From NCBI GenBank assembly GCA_937926325.1, contig CALAZQ010000064.1, positions 1-13,349 of the forward strand: a stretch of 13,349 nt of DNA. The letters are read 5' to 3'. The position numbers were made by a program, and so were the translations under genes. Below the pieces are notes generated by a model, which saw only the letters and a list, made by a program, of their open reading frames with translations, was not told the origin of the DNA and ran no database searches. This DNA comes from an uncultured Planctomycetaceae bacterium (GTDB lineage Bacteria > Planctomycetota > Planctomycetia > Pirellulales > UBA1268). Below, piece after piece: positions 7,435 through 13,349 of the stretch (positions within the stretch are counted from its first letter, which is position 1; each line of letters opens with the position of its first letter).

Positions 7435-9113
7435 GCAGCCCGCCCCCTACGTACCAACGCAAGCACCGTCCGCCGGCAGCCTCCGGTGCGCGGCTGTTCG
7501 ACCCGCCGCCGGTCGGCGGCCCCGACAACCCCGCCTTTGCTATCGAACAGCTGGTCGATAACAACCGACTGCTGCGGGCCGCCTTCGACACCCGCGTCGG
7601 CGATCTCAAGCTTTGGGAGCTGATCGCCGCCACCCGGCGAGAGCTGCTGACGGTGGCTTTTGAATACACCTCCAGCTACCGCGACGCCCACCGCCCCTCC
7701 AGCACCGCCGACTGGATCGCTGCGCCGATTATCATGGGGGGGCACCAGCCCGACCTGTTTCATCCGGGGGTCTGGCTGAAGAACTTTGCCCTCGACGCCT
7801 ACGCCCGCCGGACCGGGGGCACGGCGGTGAACCTGGTGGTCGATACCGATCGCTGCAGCGGCACCAGCGTCGGGGTGCCGGTTGGCACGCCAGCCGCCGC
7901 CCGGCTCGAGCAGGTGCCGTTTGATCGTCCCGGACCGGCAATCGCTTGGGAGGAACGGGGCATCGACGATCCCGACTGCTTCCACAGTTTTGGCCAGCGG
8001 GCCAGCGACCTGCTCGCCCCGCTGGTGCCCGACTGCATCCTCCGGCGGTGGTGGCCGCTGGCAACTGAACGTGCCAGCGAGTGTCATCGGCTGGGCCTGG
8101 CACTGGCCCAGGCCCGCCATCAGTTGGAGGATCGCTGGGGCCTCGAGACGCTGGAGCTGCCGGTCAGTGAACTGATGCGGCTGCCGACCGTGATGGTTTT
8201 CATGGCCTGGCTGCTCGCCCGCAGCCGGGAACTGCACGATGCCTACAACGCCGCCCTGGCCAGTTATCGCCGGCGGCACCGGCAGCGGGGTCGGGCCCGG
8301 CCGATGCCCGACCTCGCCGAGCGAGTTATTGACTCGGCAGAAGGACCGTGGATTGAAGTCCCTTGGTGGATCTGGTCAGAGGATGACCTGCGGCGGCGAC
8401 GGGTCTTTGCCAATACCGCCACGCCCGGCGTGCTGGCGCTTTCTGACATGGAGACCCTGCGGGTCGAACTGCCGATCTCGCTCGAGACATCGCCATCGAA
8501 GTGGGTCGATGCGCTCTCCCGCATGGAGGAGCATGCCCTCAGACTGCGGCCGCGGGCCATCGTCACCACGCTCATCGCCCGGCTGCTGGTTGCCGACGTG
8601 TTCGTGCATGGCATTGGTGGGGCGGCGTATGACGAAATCACCGACGACGTCGTCCGCAGCCTGACCGGCTGTGATCCCCCCCGCCATGCTGTCGTCTCCG
8701 GCACCCTGCGGCTGCCGCTGGAAGCGCGGTTTCCGGAACTCCTCAGTCGGCGACCGGCAACCGAACTGGCGAAAGTCCGCCATACAATCCGGGATCTCGA
8801 GTTTCACCCTGAGCGATACCTCGAGCCGCTCGCAGAGCAGTCCGAGACCGTCCGCGATCTCGTCACGGCCAAACAACGCTGGATTGAGACCCGTCCCACC
8901 CCGACGCTGTCGCGGCGACGCTGCCATGAAATTCGCGACGCGAACCGCAGACTGGCCGGCCATACTCGTCACCTCCAGCAGCAGTTGCTCGACAGTGTCG
9001 CGCCGCTCAATGCGGCCCTCCACGCCCAGCAAATCCTCACCAGTCGCGACGTTCCCTGGTGTTTTTTCCCGGAAAAAAAACTACGCGAGTTCCTGCTACT
9101 GGAAATCGATTGA
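7431..9113 (+). CDS. Conserved protein of unknown function, likely planctomycete family
   Basis: This 560-residue soluble protein has no signal peptide or membrane segment. Recognisable blocks are MGGHQPDLFHPGVWLKNFA (102-120), a VNLVVDTD stretch near 133-140, PFDRPGP, ETLELPVSEL, a tryptophan-rich IEVPWWIWSEDD, FVHGIGGAAYDEITD, and the C-terminal WCFFPEKKLREFLL. From memory, planctomycete genomes carry proteins with this arrangement (GHQP..HPGVW..KN and HGIGGA.YD). The GHQPxLFHPG block weakly recalls the TGQQxGLF entry of BshC, the cysteine-adding enzyme of bacillithiol synthesis, but the C-terminal part does not clearly match, so I make no functional call. It starts at a GTG overlapping the glycosyltransferase stop by 4 bases. 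Near its end an A8 run (9073-9080) lies in an A/T-rich palindrome. Confidence 0.8.
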   Translation: MSSPPPTYQRKHRPPAASGARLFDPPPVGGPDNPAFAIEQLVDNNRLLRAAFDTRVGDLKLWELIAATRRELLTVAFEYTSSYRDAHRPSSTADWIAAPIIMGGHQPDLFHPGVWLKNFALDAYARRTGGTAVNLVVDTDRCSGTSVGVPVGTPAAARLEQVPFDRPGPAIAWEERGIDDPDCFHSFGQRASDLLAPLVPDCILRRWWPLATERASECHRLGLALAQARHQLEDRWGLETLELPVSELMRLPTVMVFMAWLLARSRELHDAYNAALASYRRRHRQRGRARPMPDLAERVIDSAEGPWIEVPWWIWSEDDLRRRRVFANTATPGVLALSDMETLRVELPISLETSPSKWVDALSRMEEHALRLRPRAIVTTLIARLLVADVFVHGIGGAAYDEITDDVVRSLTGCDPPRHAVVSGTLRLPLEARFPELLSRRPATELAKVRHTIRDLEFHPERYLEPLAEQSETVRDLVTAKQRWIETRPTPTLSRRRCHEIRDANRRLAGHTRHLQQQLLDSVAPLNAALHAQQILTSRDVPWCFFPEKKLREFLLLEID

Positions 9114-9117
9114 GTTT

Positions 9118-9180
9118 CGGCATATCGTGTCGGCCAACGGAATGGGTTTGTAACTCCTACGGACAGGAGACGATATGCCG
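9118..9180 (+). promoter_or_regulatory. Structured leader that can bury the Shine-Dalgarno site and start codon of the Eis-like gene
   Basis: CGGCATATCGT (9118-9128) is the exact reverse complement of ACGATATGCCG (9170-9180), which contains the ATG at 9175-9177. Inside it, CTCCT (9154-9158) pairs with AGGAG (9165-9169), the Shine-Dalgarno sequence, across the loop ACGGAC. The inner hairpin abuts the outer stem at 9169/9170, so they could stack. The 5' arm starts 4 bases after the upstream stop codon (9111-9113), within reach of a terminating ribosome. This suggests control of initiation or coupling between the two genes. The pairing is seen directly; the regulation is inferred. Confidence 0.55.
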
Positions 9181-10824
9181 CCGGCTCGATCGCTTCGTAC
9201 ACAGCCGACCCGCATTTCCTCGCAGTCGCGGCAGCCTCGCCGCCCGTCACCCCGACGTGGCAGCCGGTCAGCAGCCACCAAGAGTCGGCCGGCGGTGAAG
9301 AAAAAAACCGGCAGTCGCTCCCGAGCCAGCAGCGATATGCAAGCCGTGGCGGTCGCAGCCCCGAAGAAGAAACCACGCAGCACCCAGGCTGCCGGCCGCA
9401 ACAGTCGCTCTGCGGCGATTAGCACCATCGAAATCCGGCCCTCGGGCACGGTCTTCAGTCGCCGTTCTGGGAAAAAACGGCAGGCTGTCCATCATCTGCC
9501 CGAGCATCCGCCGGTTGACCTGACGCCTCCGGCCTGGATGTCCGAAGACTGCCGGGTGACGCCGGCCCGCGCCGGGGACCAGACCGAAATTCTGCAGCTG
9601 CTCTCGGGACTGCCGACGCCGCCATCGCGGGCTGAATTCCACGCAGCCGTCGATCATCCCGACCATGACTCGTCCAACCGACTGGTGGCCCGCCTGGCCG
9701 GCCGGATTGTCGGCCACATTGAAATCTCGCCCCGCACCATCATGGTGGGTGATGCCGCTGTCAAAGCGGCGTCACTCGACCGGGTCGCGATTCTGCCCGA
9801 GTGCCGTGGGGCGGGGCACGGCCAGCGGCTGGTGCAGGCGGCGGAACAGCGGATGCGGGAACTGGGCATCGTGGTGGCCTTCTCGCGAACCCGCATCGCC
9901 GCCTCGTTCCATGAACTCGGCTGGAGTGTGCTCGGCCGCGACTGTGCCACCCCGGGCCGGCCGACCGATATCCTCGCCCGGCTGCTCGACCTGCCCCAGC
10001 GGCAGGGGCCCGAGGTGACGATGCGGCAGTGGCGGCATGTGGAACTGCCGGCCATCCTCCGGATCTACGAACAGAATGCCGGCCGCTTTGTGGGACCGCT
10101 GGCTCGCAGCGAGGTCTACGCCCGCTGGCTGATCAGCCGGGGGGCATTCGATTCGATCATCGTCGCCCTGCAAGGCAACGACCGCTATGACCTGCATGAG
10201 ACGACCGCCAAGATCGTCGGCTATTGCATTCAGTCGGGAAACCGGGTGCTCGAGGTGATGGCCGACCCCGACTACCGTGGGCTTGAGCAGGAGATTCTCG
10301 CCCGGGTCTGTGCTGAGGCGATTGAGAACGACCGGCAAGAGCTGGTCTATGAGTCGAGCCCTGCCGATCCGCTGCACCAGGCCGTGGTGGGTCCGCTGAC
10401 AGACGAGCAGCCGAGCGGCCGTACCGTGCCGCAGGACCGGATGATCGTCGCCAAAGTCTTCGATCCAGAGGAACTGCTGACCACACTGGCGCCGACCGTA
10501 GCCGGCCGGGTGGCAGCGGCCGGCATCCGCGAGCCGGTCGAACTCGGCTTCGACAATGACCAGTTCCGCGGGTCGATTACGGTCACTGGTGGCCGGGGGC
10601 AAGAACCCCGTGCAGCCGTCATTCACCCGGGTCGGGTCGGCCGCAGCTACCTGAAGATCGCTGATGACGAGTTTGCCCGGCTGCTGCTGGGCCAGTGCGA
10701 TCCGCTCGAGGCCGTCACCGCCGGCCGGCTCGAGGCCTCAACTCAGATGGCCCAAAAGCTGGCTGAGCAGCTTTTTCCGCGGCTGCCGCTCTGGTGCCCG
10801 ATGTGGGACGACCTGCCGGCGTAG
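9175..10824 (+). CDS. Eis-like double-GNAT N-acetyltransferase with basic N-terminal tail
   Basis: This 549-residue protein has two parts. Residues 1 to about 110 form a low-complexity tail rich in Arg, Lys, Ser, Pro and Ala (for example AVKKKTGSRSRASS and APKKKPRST), strongly basic and probably disordered. From about 125 it follows the Eis layout: a GNAT domain with the acetyl-CoA motif VAILPECRGAGHGQRLV (204-220) and a FHELGW helix end, a second GNAT-like domain (about 280-400), and an SCP2-like C-terminal domain (about 430-549, AAVIHPGRVGRSYLKIADDEF then FPRLPLWCPMWDDLPA). Eis proteins acetylate amines such as aminoglycosides or protein lysines; the substrate here is unknown. The ATG at 9175 has AGGAG 5 bases upstream, which supports the long start, whereas an internal ATG at 9538 (residue 122) has none. 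The tail could bind nucleic acid. Confidence 0.85.
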   Translation: MPPARSLRTQPTRISSQSRQPRRPSPRRGSRSAATKSRPAVKKKTGSRSRASSDMQAVAVAAPKKKPRSTQAAGRNSRSAAISTIEIRPSGTVFSRRSGKKRQAVHHLPEHPPVDLTPPAWMSEDCRVTPARAGDQTEILQLLSGLPTPPSRAEFHAAVDHPDHDSSNRLVARLAGRIVGHIEISPRTIMVGDAAVKAASLDRVAILPECRGAGHGQRLVQAAEQRMRELGIVVAFSRTRIAASFHELGWSVLGRDCATPGRPTDILARLLDLPQRQGPEVTMRQWRHVELPAILRIYEQNAGRFVGPLARSEVYARWLISRGAFDSIIVALQGNDRYDLHETTAKIVGYCIQSGNRVLEVMADPDYRGLEQEILARVCAEAIENDRQELVYESSPADPLHQAVVGPLTDEQPSGRTVPQDRMIVAKVFDPEELLTTLAPTVAGRVAAAGIREPVELGFDNDQFRGSITVTGGRGQEPRAAVIHPGRVGRSYLKIADDEFARLLLGQCDPLEAVTAGRLEASTQMAQKLAEQLFPRLPLWCPMWDDLPA

Positions 10825-10845
10825 GGGGCAGCACCGGCTTCTGGG

Positions 10846-10854
10846 TGCTACGAT
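10846..10854 (+). promoter_or_regulatory. Candidate extended -10 element for the Uma2 gene
   Basis: TGC-TACGAT matches an extended -10 (TGn followed by a TAnnnT hexamer) and ends 6 bases before the Uma2 ATG at 10861, so a transcript from it would be leaderless; the gene has no clear Shine-Dalgarno sequence. No good -35 is present. The 5' part overlaps a short hairpin, AGCACC (10830-10835) with GGTGCT (10844-10849), which may instead be a weak terminator or attenuator after the acetyltransferase gene. Confidence 0.3.
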
Positions 10855-10860
10855 GGGTTC

Positions 10861-11442
10861 ATGAGCACTGCCCCGCGATACGAGCCTCGCTACACCGTCG
10901 CCGACTATCGCCACTGGGAAGGCCGCTGGGAACTCTGGAACGGTTTTCCAGTGGCGATGACGCCGAGTCCATTCGGCCGTCACGCCAAGGCTCTGACCGA
11001 CGCGGCGGCCGCCTTCAAGCAGGCTGTTGATGCTGCCCGGGCTGAGAGCGTCGGCTGCCAGGCCACGGTCCTGACCGAAATCGACTGGATCATTTCGACT
11101 GATACCGTTGTCCGCCCTGATCTTGTCGTTGTCTGTGGCGGGGTGCCCGAGCGGCATGTGGAGGCCGCTCCGGCAATCGTGGTTGAGATCCTGTCTGCCG
11201 CCACTCAGCAACGCGACCGCACCGTCAAGCGAGAGCTGTACCAGCAACAAGGCGTGGCCTGGTACGTCCTGATCGATCCTGACGCCGGCAGCATCGAGCT
11301 GTTGGAACTCGCCAAGGACATCATCCCGCCCAGCTGGCAGCCGAGGCCCGCCACCGGCACGGTGGCGATGAAGATCTGCAATCACTGCCAGCTTGTCGTT
11401 TCGCTCGCGGAGTTGGCCGACAGCCCGCAGGAAGCGCAGTAA
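10861..11442 (+). CDS. Uma2 family (DUF820) endonuclease-like protein
   Basis: This 193-residue protein has the restriction-endonuclease-like fold of the Uma2 family, which is abundant in cyanobacteria and planctomycetes and has no settled function. The N-terminal YTVADYRHWEGRWELWNG (11-28) corresponds to the usual 'yELIdG' entry. The putative nuclease core is VVRPDLVVVC (83-92, Asp87), PAIVVEILS (104-112, Glu109) and the lysine in RDRTVKRELYQQQG (118-131, Lys123), followed by the family signature VAWYVLIDP (132-140). The catalytic residues therefore look intact. It starts 36 bases after the acetyltransferase stop, without a Shine-Dalgarno sequence. It may be a passenger of the operon rather than a functional partner, as Uma2 genes are often mobile. 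Confidence 0.9.
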   Translation: MSTAPRYEPRYTVADYRHWEGRWELWNGFPVAMTPSPFGRHAKALTDAAAAFKQAVDAARAESVGCQATVLTEIDWIISTDTVVRPDLVVVCGGVPERHVEAAPAIVVEILSAATQQRDRTVKRELYQQQGVAWYVLIDPDAGSIELLELAKDIIPPSWQPRPATGTVAMKICNHCQLVVSLAELADSPQEAQ

Positions 11443-11450
11443 CGGGCGGT

Positions 11451-11469
11451 GGGGGTTCCAGCTTCCCCC
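11451..11469. terminator. Weak candidate hairpin between convergent Uma2 and sulfite reductase genes
   Basis: GGGGG (11451-11455) and CCCCC (11465-11469) can pair across a 9-base loop in the 52-base convergent gap. Its position suits a shared terminator, but there is no U-tract on either strand, so the call is positional. Confidence 0.25.
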
Positions 11470-11494
11470 CGGGCTCGCAACGGCAACACTCGTG

Positions 11495-13231
11495 TCAGCC
11501 AGCTGCTGTCGCCAGCCAGTCATCGGCCCAGCCGCGGACACCGTCGAGTCCCTTGCGGTGGCAGAAGTCGCCGAGGGTCTCGCCGGTTTGTCGCTCCGCC
11601 TTGAAGCAGGCCAGCACGGCGGTGATCTCGCGGGTGAGGTCCTCGAAGGGAACGACGTCCTTGTATTTCTCGTTGAGCCGGTCACCCAGCAGCCGCCCAC
11701 CAAGGAACATCGTGTACTTGCCGGCGGTGCGGCCGACGATGCCGATGTCGGCGTTGTAGGGCCGGGCACAGGCATTCGGGCAGCCGGTCATCCGCAGGGT
11801 GAAGGCCTCGCTGGCCAGCCCCAGCTTGGCCACCTCAGGCTCCAGCTGGTCAATCAGCCCCGGCAACACCCGCTCACTCTCAGCCACCGCCAGCCCACAG
11901 GTCGGCAGGGCGACGCAGGCCATGCTCCAGCGGCGGAGCGTGGAGATTTCCTCGGAGGTTTTCACGCCATGCTCGTGCAGGATGGCAGCGATCCGTTCCC
12001 GAGCACCCGCTTCAAGATCGGTAAACAGCAGGCTCTGGTGGGCGGTGATGCGGACCCCGGGCTTGAGTTCGGTGAGGATCTTCCGCAGGGCCGTCTTCAG
12101 CTGAAAGCCTTCATGGTCGATGATGCGGCCGTTCTCGACATTGAGGCCATAGAAGAATTTTCCATCGCCCTGCTCAAACCAGCCGATGTGATCATCAAAG
12201 CCATGCACGTCGGCCTCGTGGCAGGGGGCCAGCGGCTTGCCGAAGTATTCCTCGACCTTGGCCCGGAAGGCCTCCAGGCCCATGGTGTTGATGGTGTATT
12301 TCAGCCGGGCCACCTTGCGGTCTGAGCGGTTGCCGAAGTCTCGCTGCACTTTGACGATGGCGATGGCAATATCGATGACGTCCTCCGGCGGCACAAAGCC
12401 CAGTCGCTTGGCCAGCGCAGGAAACGTCTTAGCCGCGCTGGGTGTCACGCCCATGCCGCCGCCGGCCAGCACGTTGTAGCCGAGGATTTTTCCGTCTTCG
12501 TGCACCGCCAGCAGGCCGAGATCGTTGGCATAGACGTCGGTGCAGTTGTCTTCCGGCAGGGCGAAGGCGGTTTTGAACTTCCGCGGCAGGTAGGTGGGGC
12601 CGTAGATCGGTTCAACCTCGTGGCCATTGACGCCACCGGCAGCGAGGGTTTTCTCGCCGGTCTCGTCGTCGGTCAGCCAGATTTCGTGATAGGCCGTGGT
12701 TCGTGGGGCAAGCGCCTCGGCGAGTTTCTCAGCCATCACCATCATCTCATCCCGGACCGGGTTGTTGCGGATTGGGGCCGGGCAGCACATCACATTCCGC
12801 TCGACATCGCCGCAGGCAGCCAGGGTGGTCAGCTGGATCTCGTTGATCTTCTGAATCGTCGCCTTGAGGTCGCCCTTGATGATGCCGTGGTGCTGGATGC
12901 CCTGCCGGGTCGTCAGCCGCACACTGCCGTTGGCGAGGTCGTCGCCCAGGTCGATCTCGGCCAGCATCTGCTCGGCGGTCAGCTTGCCACCGGGAATCCG
13001 GGTGCGAACCATGAACGAGATCTGCTTCTGGCTCTTCTCGCCGGCTTTCGCCTTTTTCTTATCGCGGTCGGCCTGCTGGTAGGTGCCGTGGTTTTTCAGC
13101 AGTTGCACACTGCCTTTGCCAAAGCCGTCCGAGCCATCAACGAGTTCCTGGGGAATCTCACCGGCGAGATAGTTGCTCTCGGTCTTGAAAACCTCGACGG
13201 CACTGGGCTTCGGGGTGGTTTCGTCTGGCAT
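11495..13231 (-). CDS. sir: Assimilatory sulfite reductase, siroheme/4Fe-4S subunit (ferredoxin-type)
   Basis: This 578-residue enzyme carries out the six-electron reduction of sulfite to sulfide for cysteine synthesis in the cytoplasm. The 4Fe-4S/siroheme ligands are complete: Cys439 and Cys445 in ACVALPTCGLAVAESE, and Cys484 and Cys488 in TGCPNACARPYN. Anion-binding residues are also present: Arg105/Arg109 (RLTTRQGIQ), Arg145 (GDVERNV) and Lys218/Lys220 (LPRKFK). The CGLAVAESER and LGDRLNEKYKDVVP wording is closer to ferredoxin-dependent plant and cyanobacterial sulfite reductases than to the NADPH enzyme's CysI, and no CysJ flavoprotein gene is visible; annotation pipelines may still call it CysI. 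Nitrite reductase (NirA) is the main alternative. The ATG at 13231 has only a weak GAGT upstream. It lies 39 bases after a likely co-directional gene. Confidence 0.92.
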   Translation of the reverse strand: MPDETTPKPSAVEVFKTESNYLAGEIPQELVDGSDGFGKGSVQLLKNHGTYQQADRDKKKAKAGEKSQKQISFMVRTRIPGGKLTAEQMLAEIDLGDDLANGSVRLTTRQGIQHHGIIKGDLKATIQKINEIQLTTLAACGDVERNVMCCPAPIRNNPVRDEMMVMAEKLAEALAPRTTAYHEIWLTDDETGEKTLAAGGVNGHEVEPIYGPTYLPRKFKTAFALPEDNCTDVYANDLGLLAVHEDGKILGYNVLAGGGMGVTPSAAKTFPALAKRLGFVPPEDVIDIAIAIVKVQRDFGNRSDRKVARLKYTINTMGLEAFRAKVEEYFGKPLAPCHEADVHGFDDHIGWFEQGDGKFFYGLNVENGRIIDHEGFQLKTALRKILTELKPGVRITAHQSLLFTDLEAGARERIAAILHEHGVKTSEEISTLRRWSMACVALPTCGLAVAESERVLPGLIDQLEPEVAKLGLASEAFTLRMTGCPNACARPYNADIGIVGRTAGKYTMFLGGRLLGDRLNEKYKDVVPFEDLTREITAVLACFKAERQTGETLGDFCHRKGLDGVRGWADDWLATAAG

Positions 13232-13270
13232 AGTTACTCAACGCATCCTGGTTCGAAAAACGATCCTCAC

Positions 13271-13349
13271 TTACGAAGGATAGGGGATTTTCCGCCCGAC
13301 GACGATGCCGCCGGAGGGGCGGTTGCGGAGGTCGTCGCGCCGCAACTGT
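13271..13349 (-). CDS. C-terminal end of an unidentified protein, partial
   Basis: On the minus strand an open frame enters from the window edge and stops at TAA (13273-13271), giving about 25 residues that end GGIVVGRKIPYPS. The composition looks like a real protein end, and the 39-base gap to the sulfite reductase start would suit an operon. I do not recognise the family. An opposite-strand start (ATG at 13305) is possible but has no ribosome binding site. Confidence 0.4.
   Translation of the reverse strand, partial: QLRRDDLRNRPSGGIVVGRKIPYPS

Noticed and set aside
7326..8279. 317-residue minus-strand open frame opposite the glycosyltransferase end and the 560-residue gene
   Set aside because: It is the antisense shadow of two well-supported genes, as expected in GC-rich DNA, and has no family motif.
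7431..9113. Naming the 560-residue gene bshC
   Set aside because: Only the GHQPxLF block is reminiscent of BshC; the rest is not convincing without a profile search.
10830..10849. Intrinsic terminator between the acetyltransferase and Uma2 genes
   Set aside because: The stem is only 6 bp with an 8-base loop and there is no U-tract, so it is noted under the promoter entry only.
11393..12325. 310-residue plus-strand open frame opposite the sulfite reductase
   Set aside because: Antisense to a highly conserved enzyme; no recognisable signature.

Overview
The window is GC-rich and looks like a chromosomal segment from a planctomycete, probably of the Pirellulales type. Two genes point there most strongly: a DUF1559 protein with a prepilin-type N-terminus, a family hugely expanded in Planctomycetes, and a DUF6677-type membrane protein. 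The taxon is inferred from these families and was not confirmed by any search.

Left part (1-4858). The last residues of a plus-strand gene that reads like the C-terminus of RlmN run into a minus-strand pair, a 72-residue two-helix membrane protein and the DUF6677 protein. A 452-base interval without genes follows; it holds a palindromic REP-like element and a separate hairpin. Next come a lone ExeA-like AAA ATPase (minus) and, divergent from it, rsmE (plus). rsmE overlaps tail to tail with the DUF1559 gene (minus). Behind DUF1559 lies a secreted cysteine-rich protein of unknown function, with a good candidate promoter that would give a leaderless mRNA.

Middle and right part (4912-11442). A sugar-phosphate isomerase/epimerase-like TIM-barrel gene (minus) is divergent from a plus-strand run of five closely spaced genes: a NIF3/DUF34 metal protein, a family 2 glycosyltransferase, a 560-residue protein that I take to be a conserved planctomycete family of unknown function, an Eis-like double-GNAT acetyltransferase with a basic N-terminal tail of about 110 residues, and a Uma2-family nuclease-like protein. 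The glycosyltransferase and the 560-residue gene overlap by 4 bases, which suggests translational coupling.

Far right (11495-13349). A ferredoxin-type assimilatory sulfite reductase (minus) converges on the Uma2 gene. The likely C-terminal end of another minus-strand gene lies just upstream of it.

The most unusual feature is the 61-base junction between the 560-residue gene and the Eis-like gene. A perfect 11-bp inverted repeat pairs the region just after the upstream stop codon with the start codon of the acetyltransferase, and a second small hairpin buries its Shine-Dalgarno sequence. A ribosome ending on the upstream gene would be well placed to open the outer stem. I saw no tRNA, rRNA, CRISPR array, transposase or phage gene.
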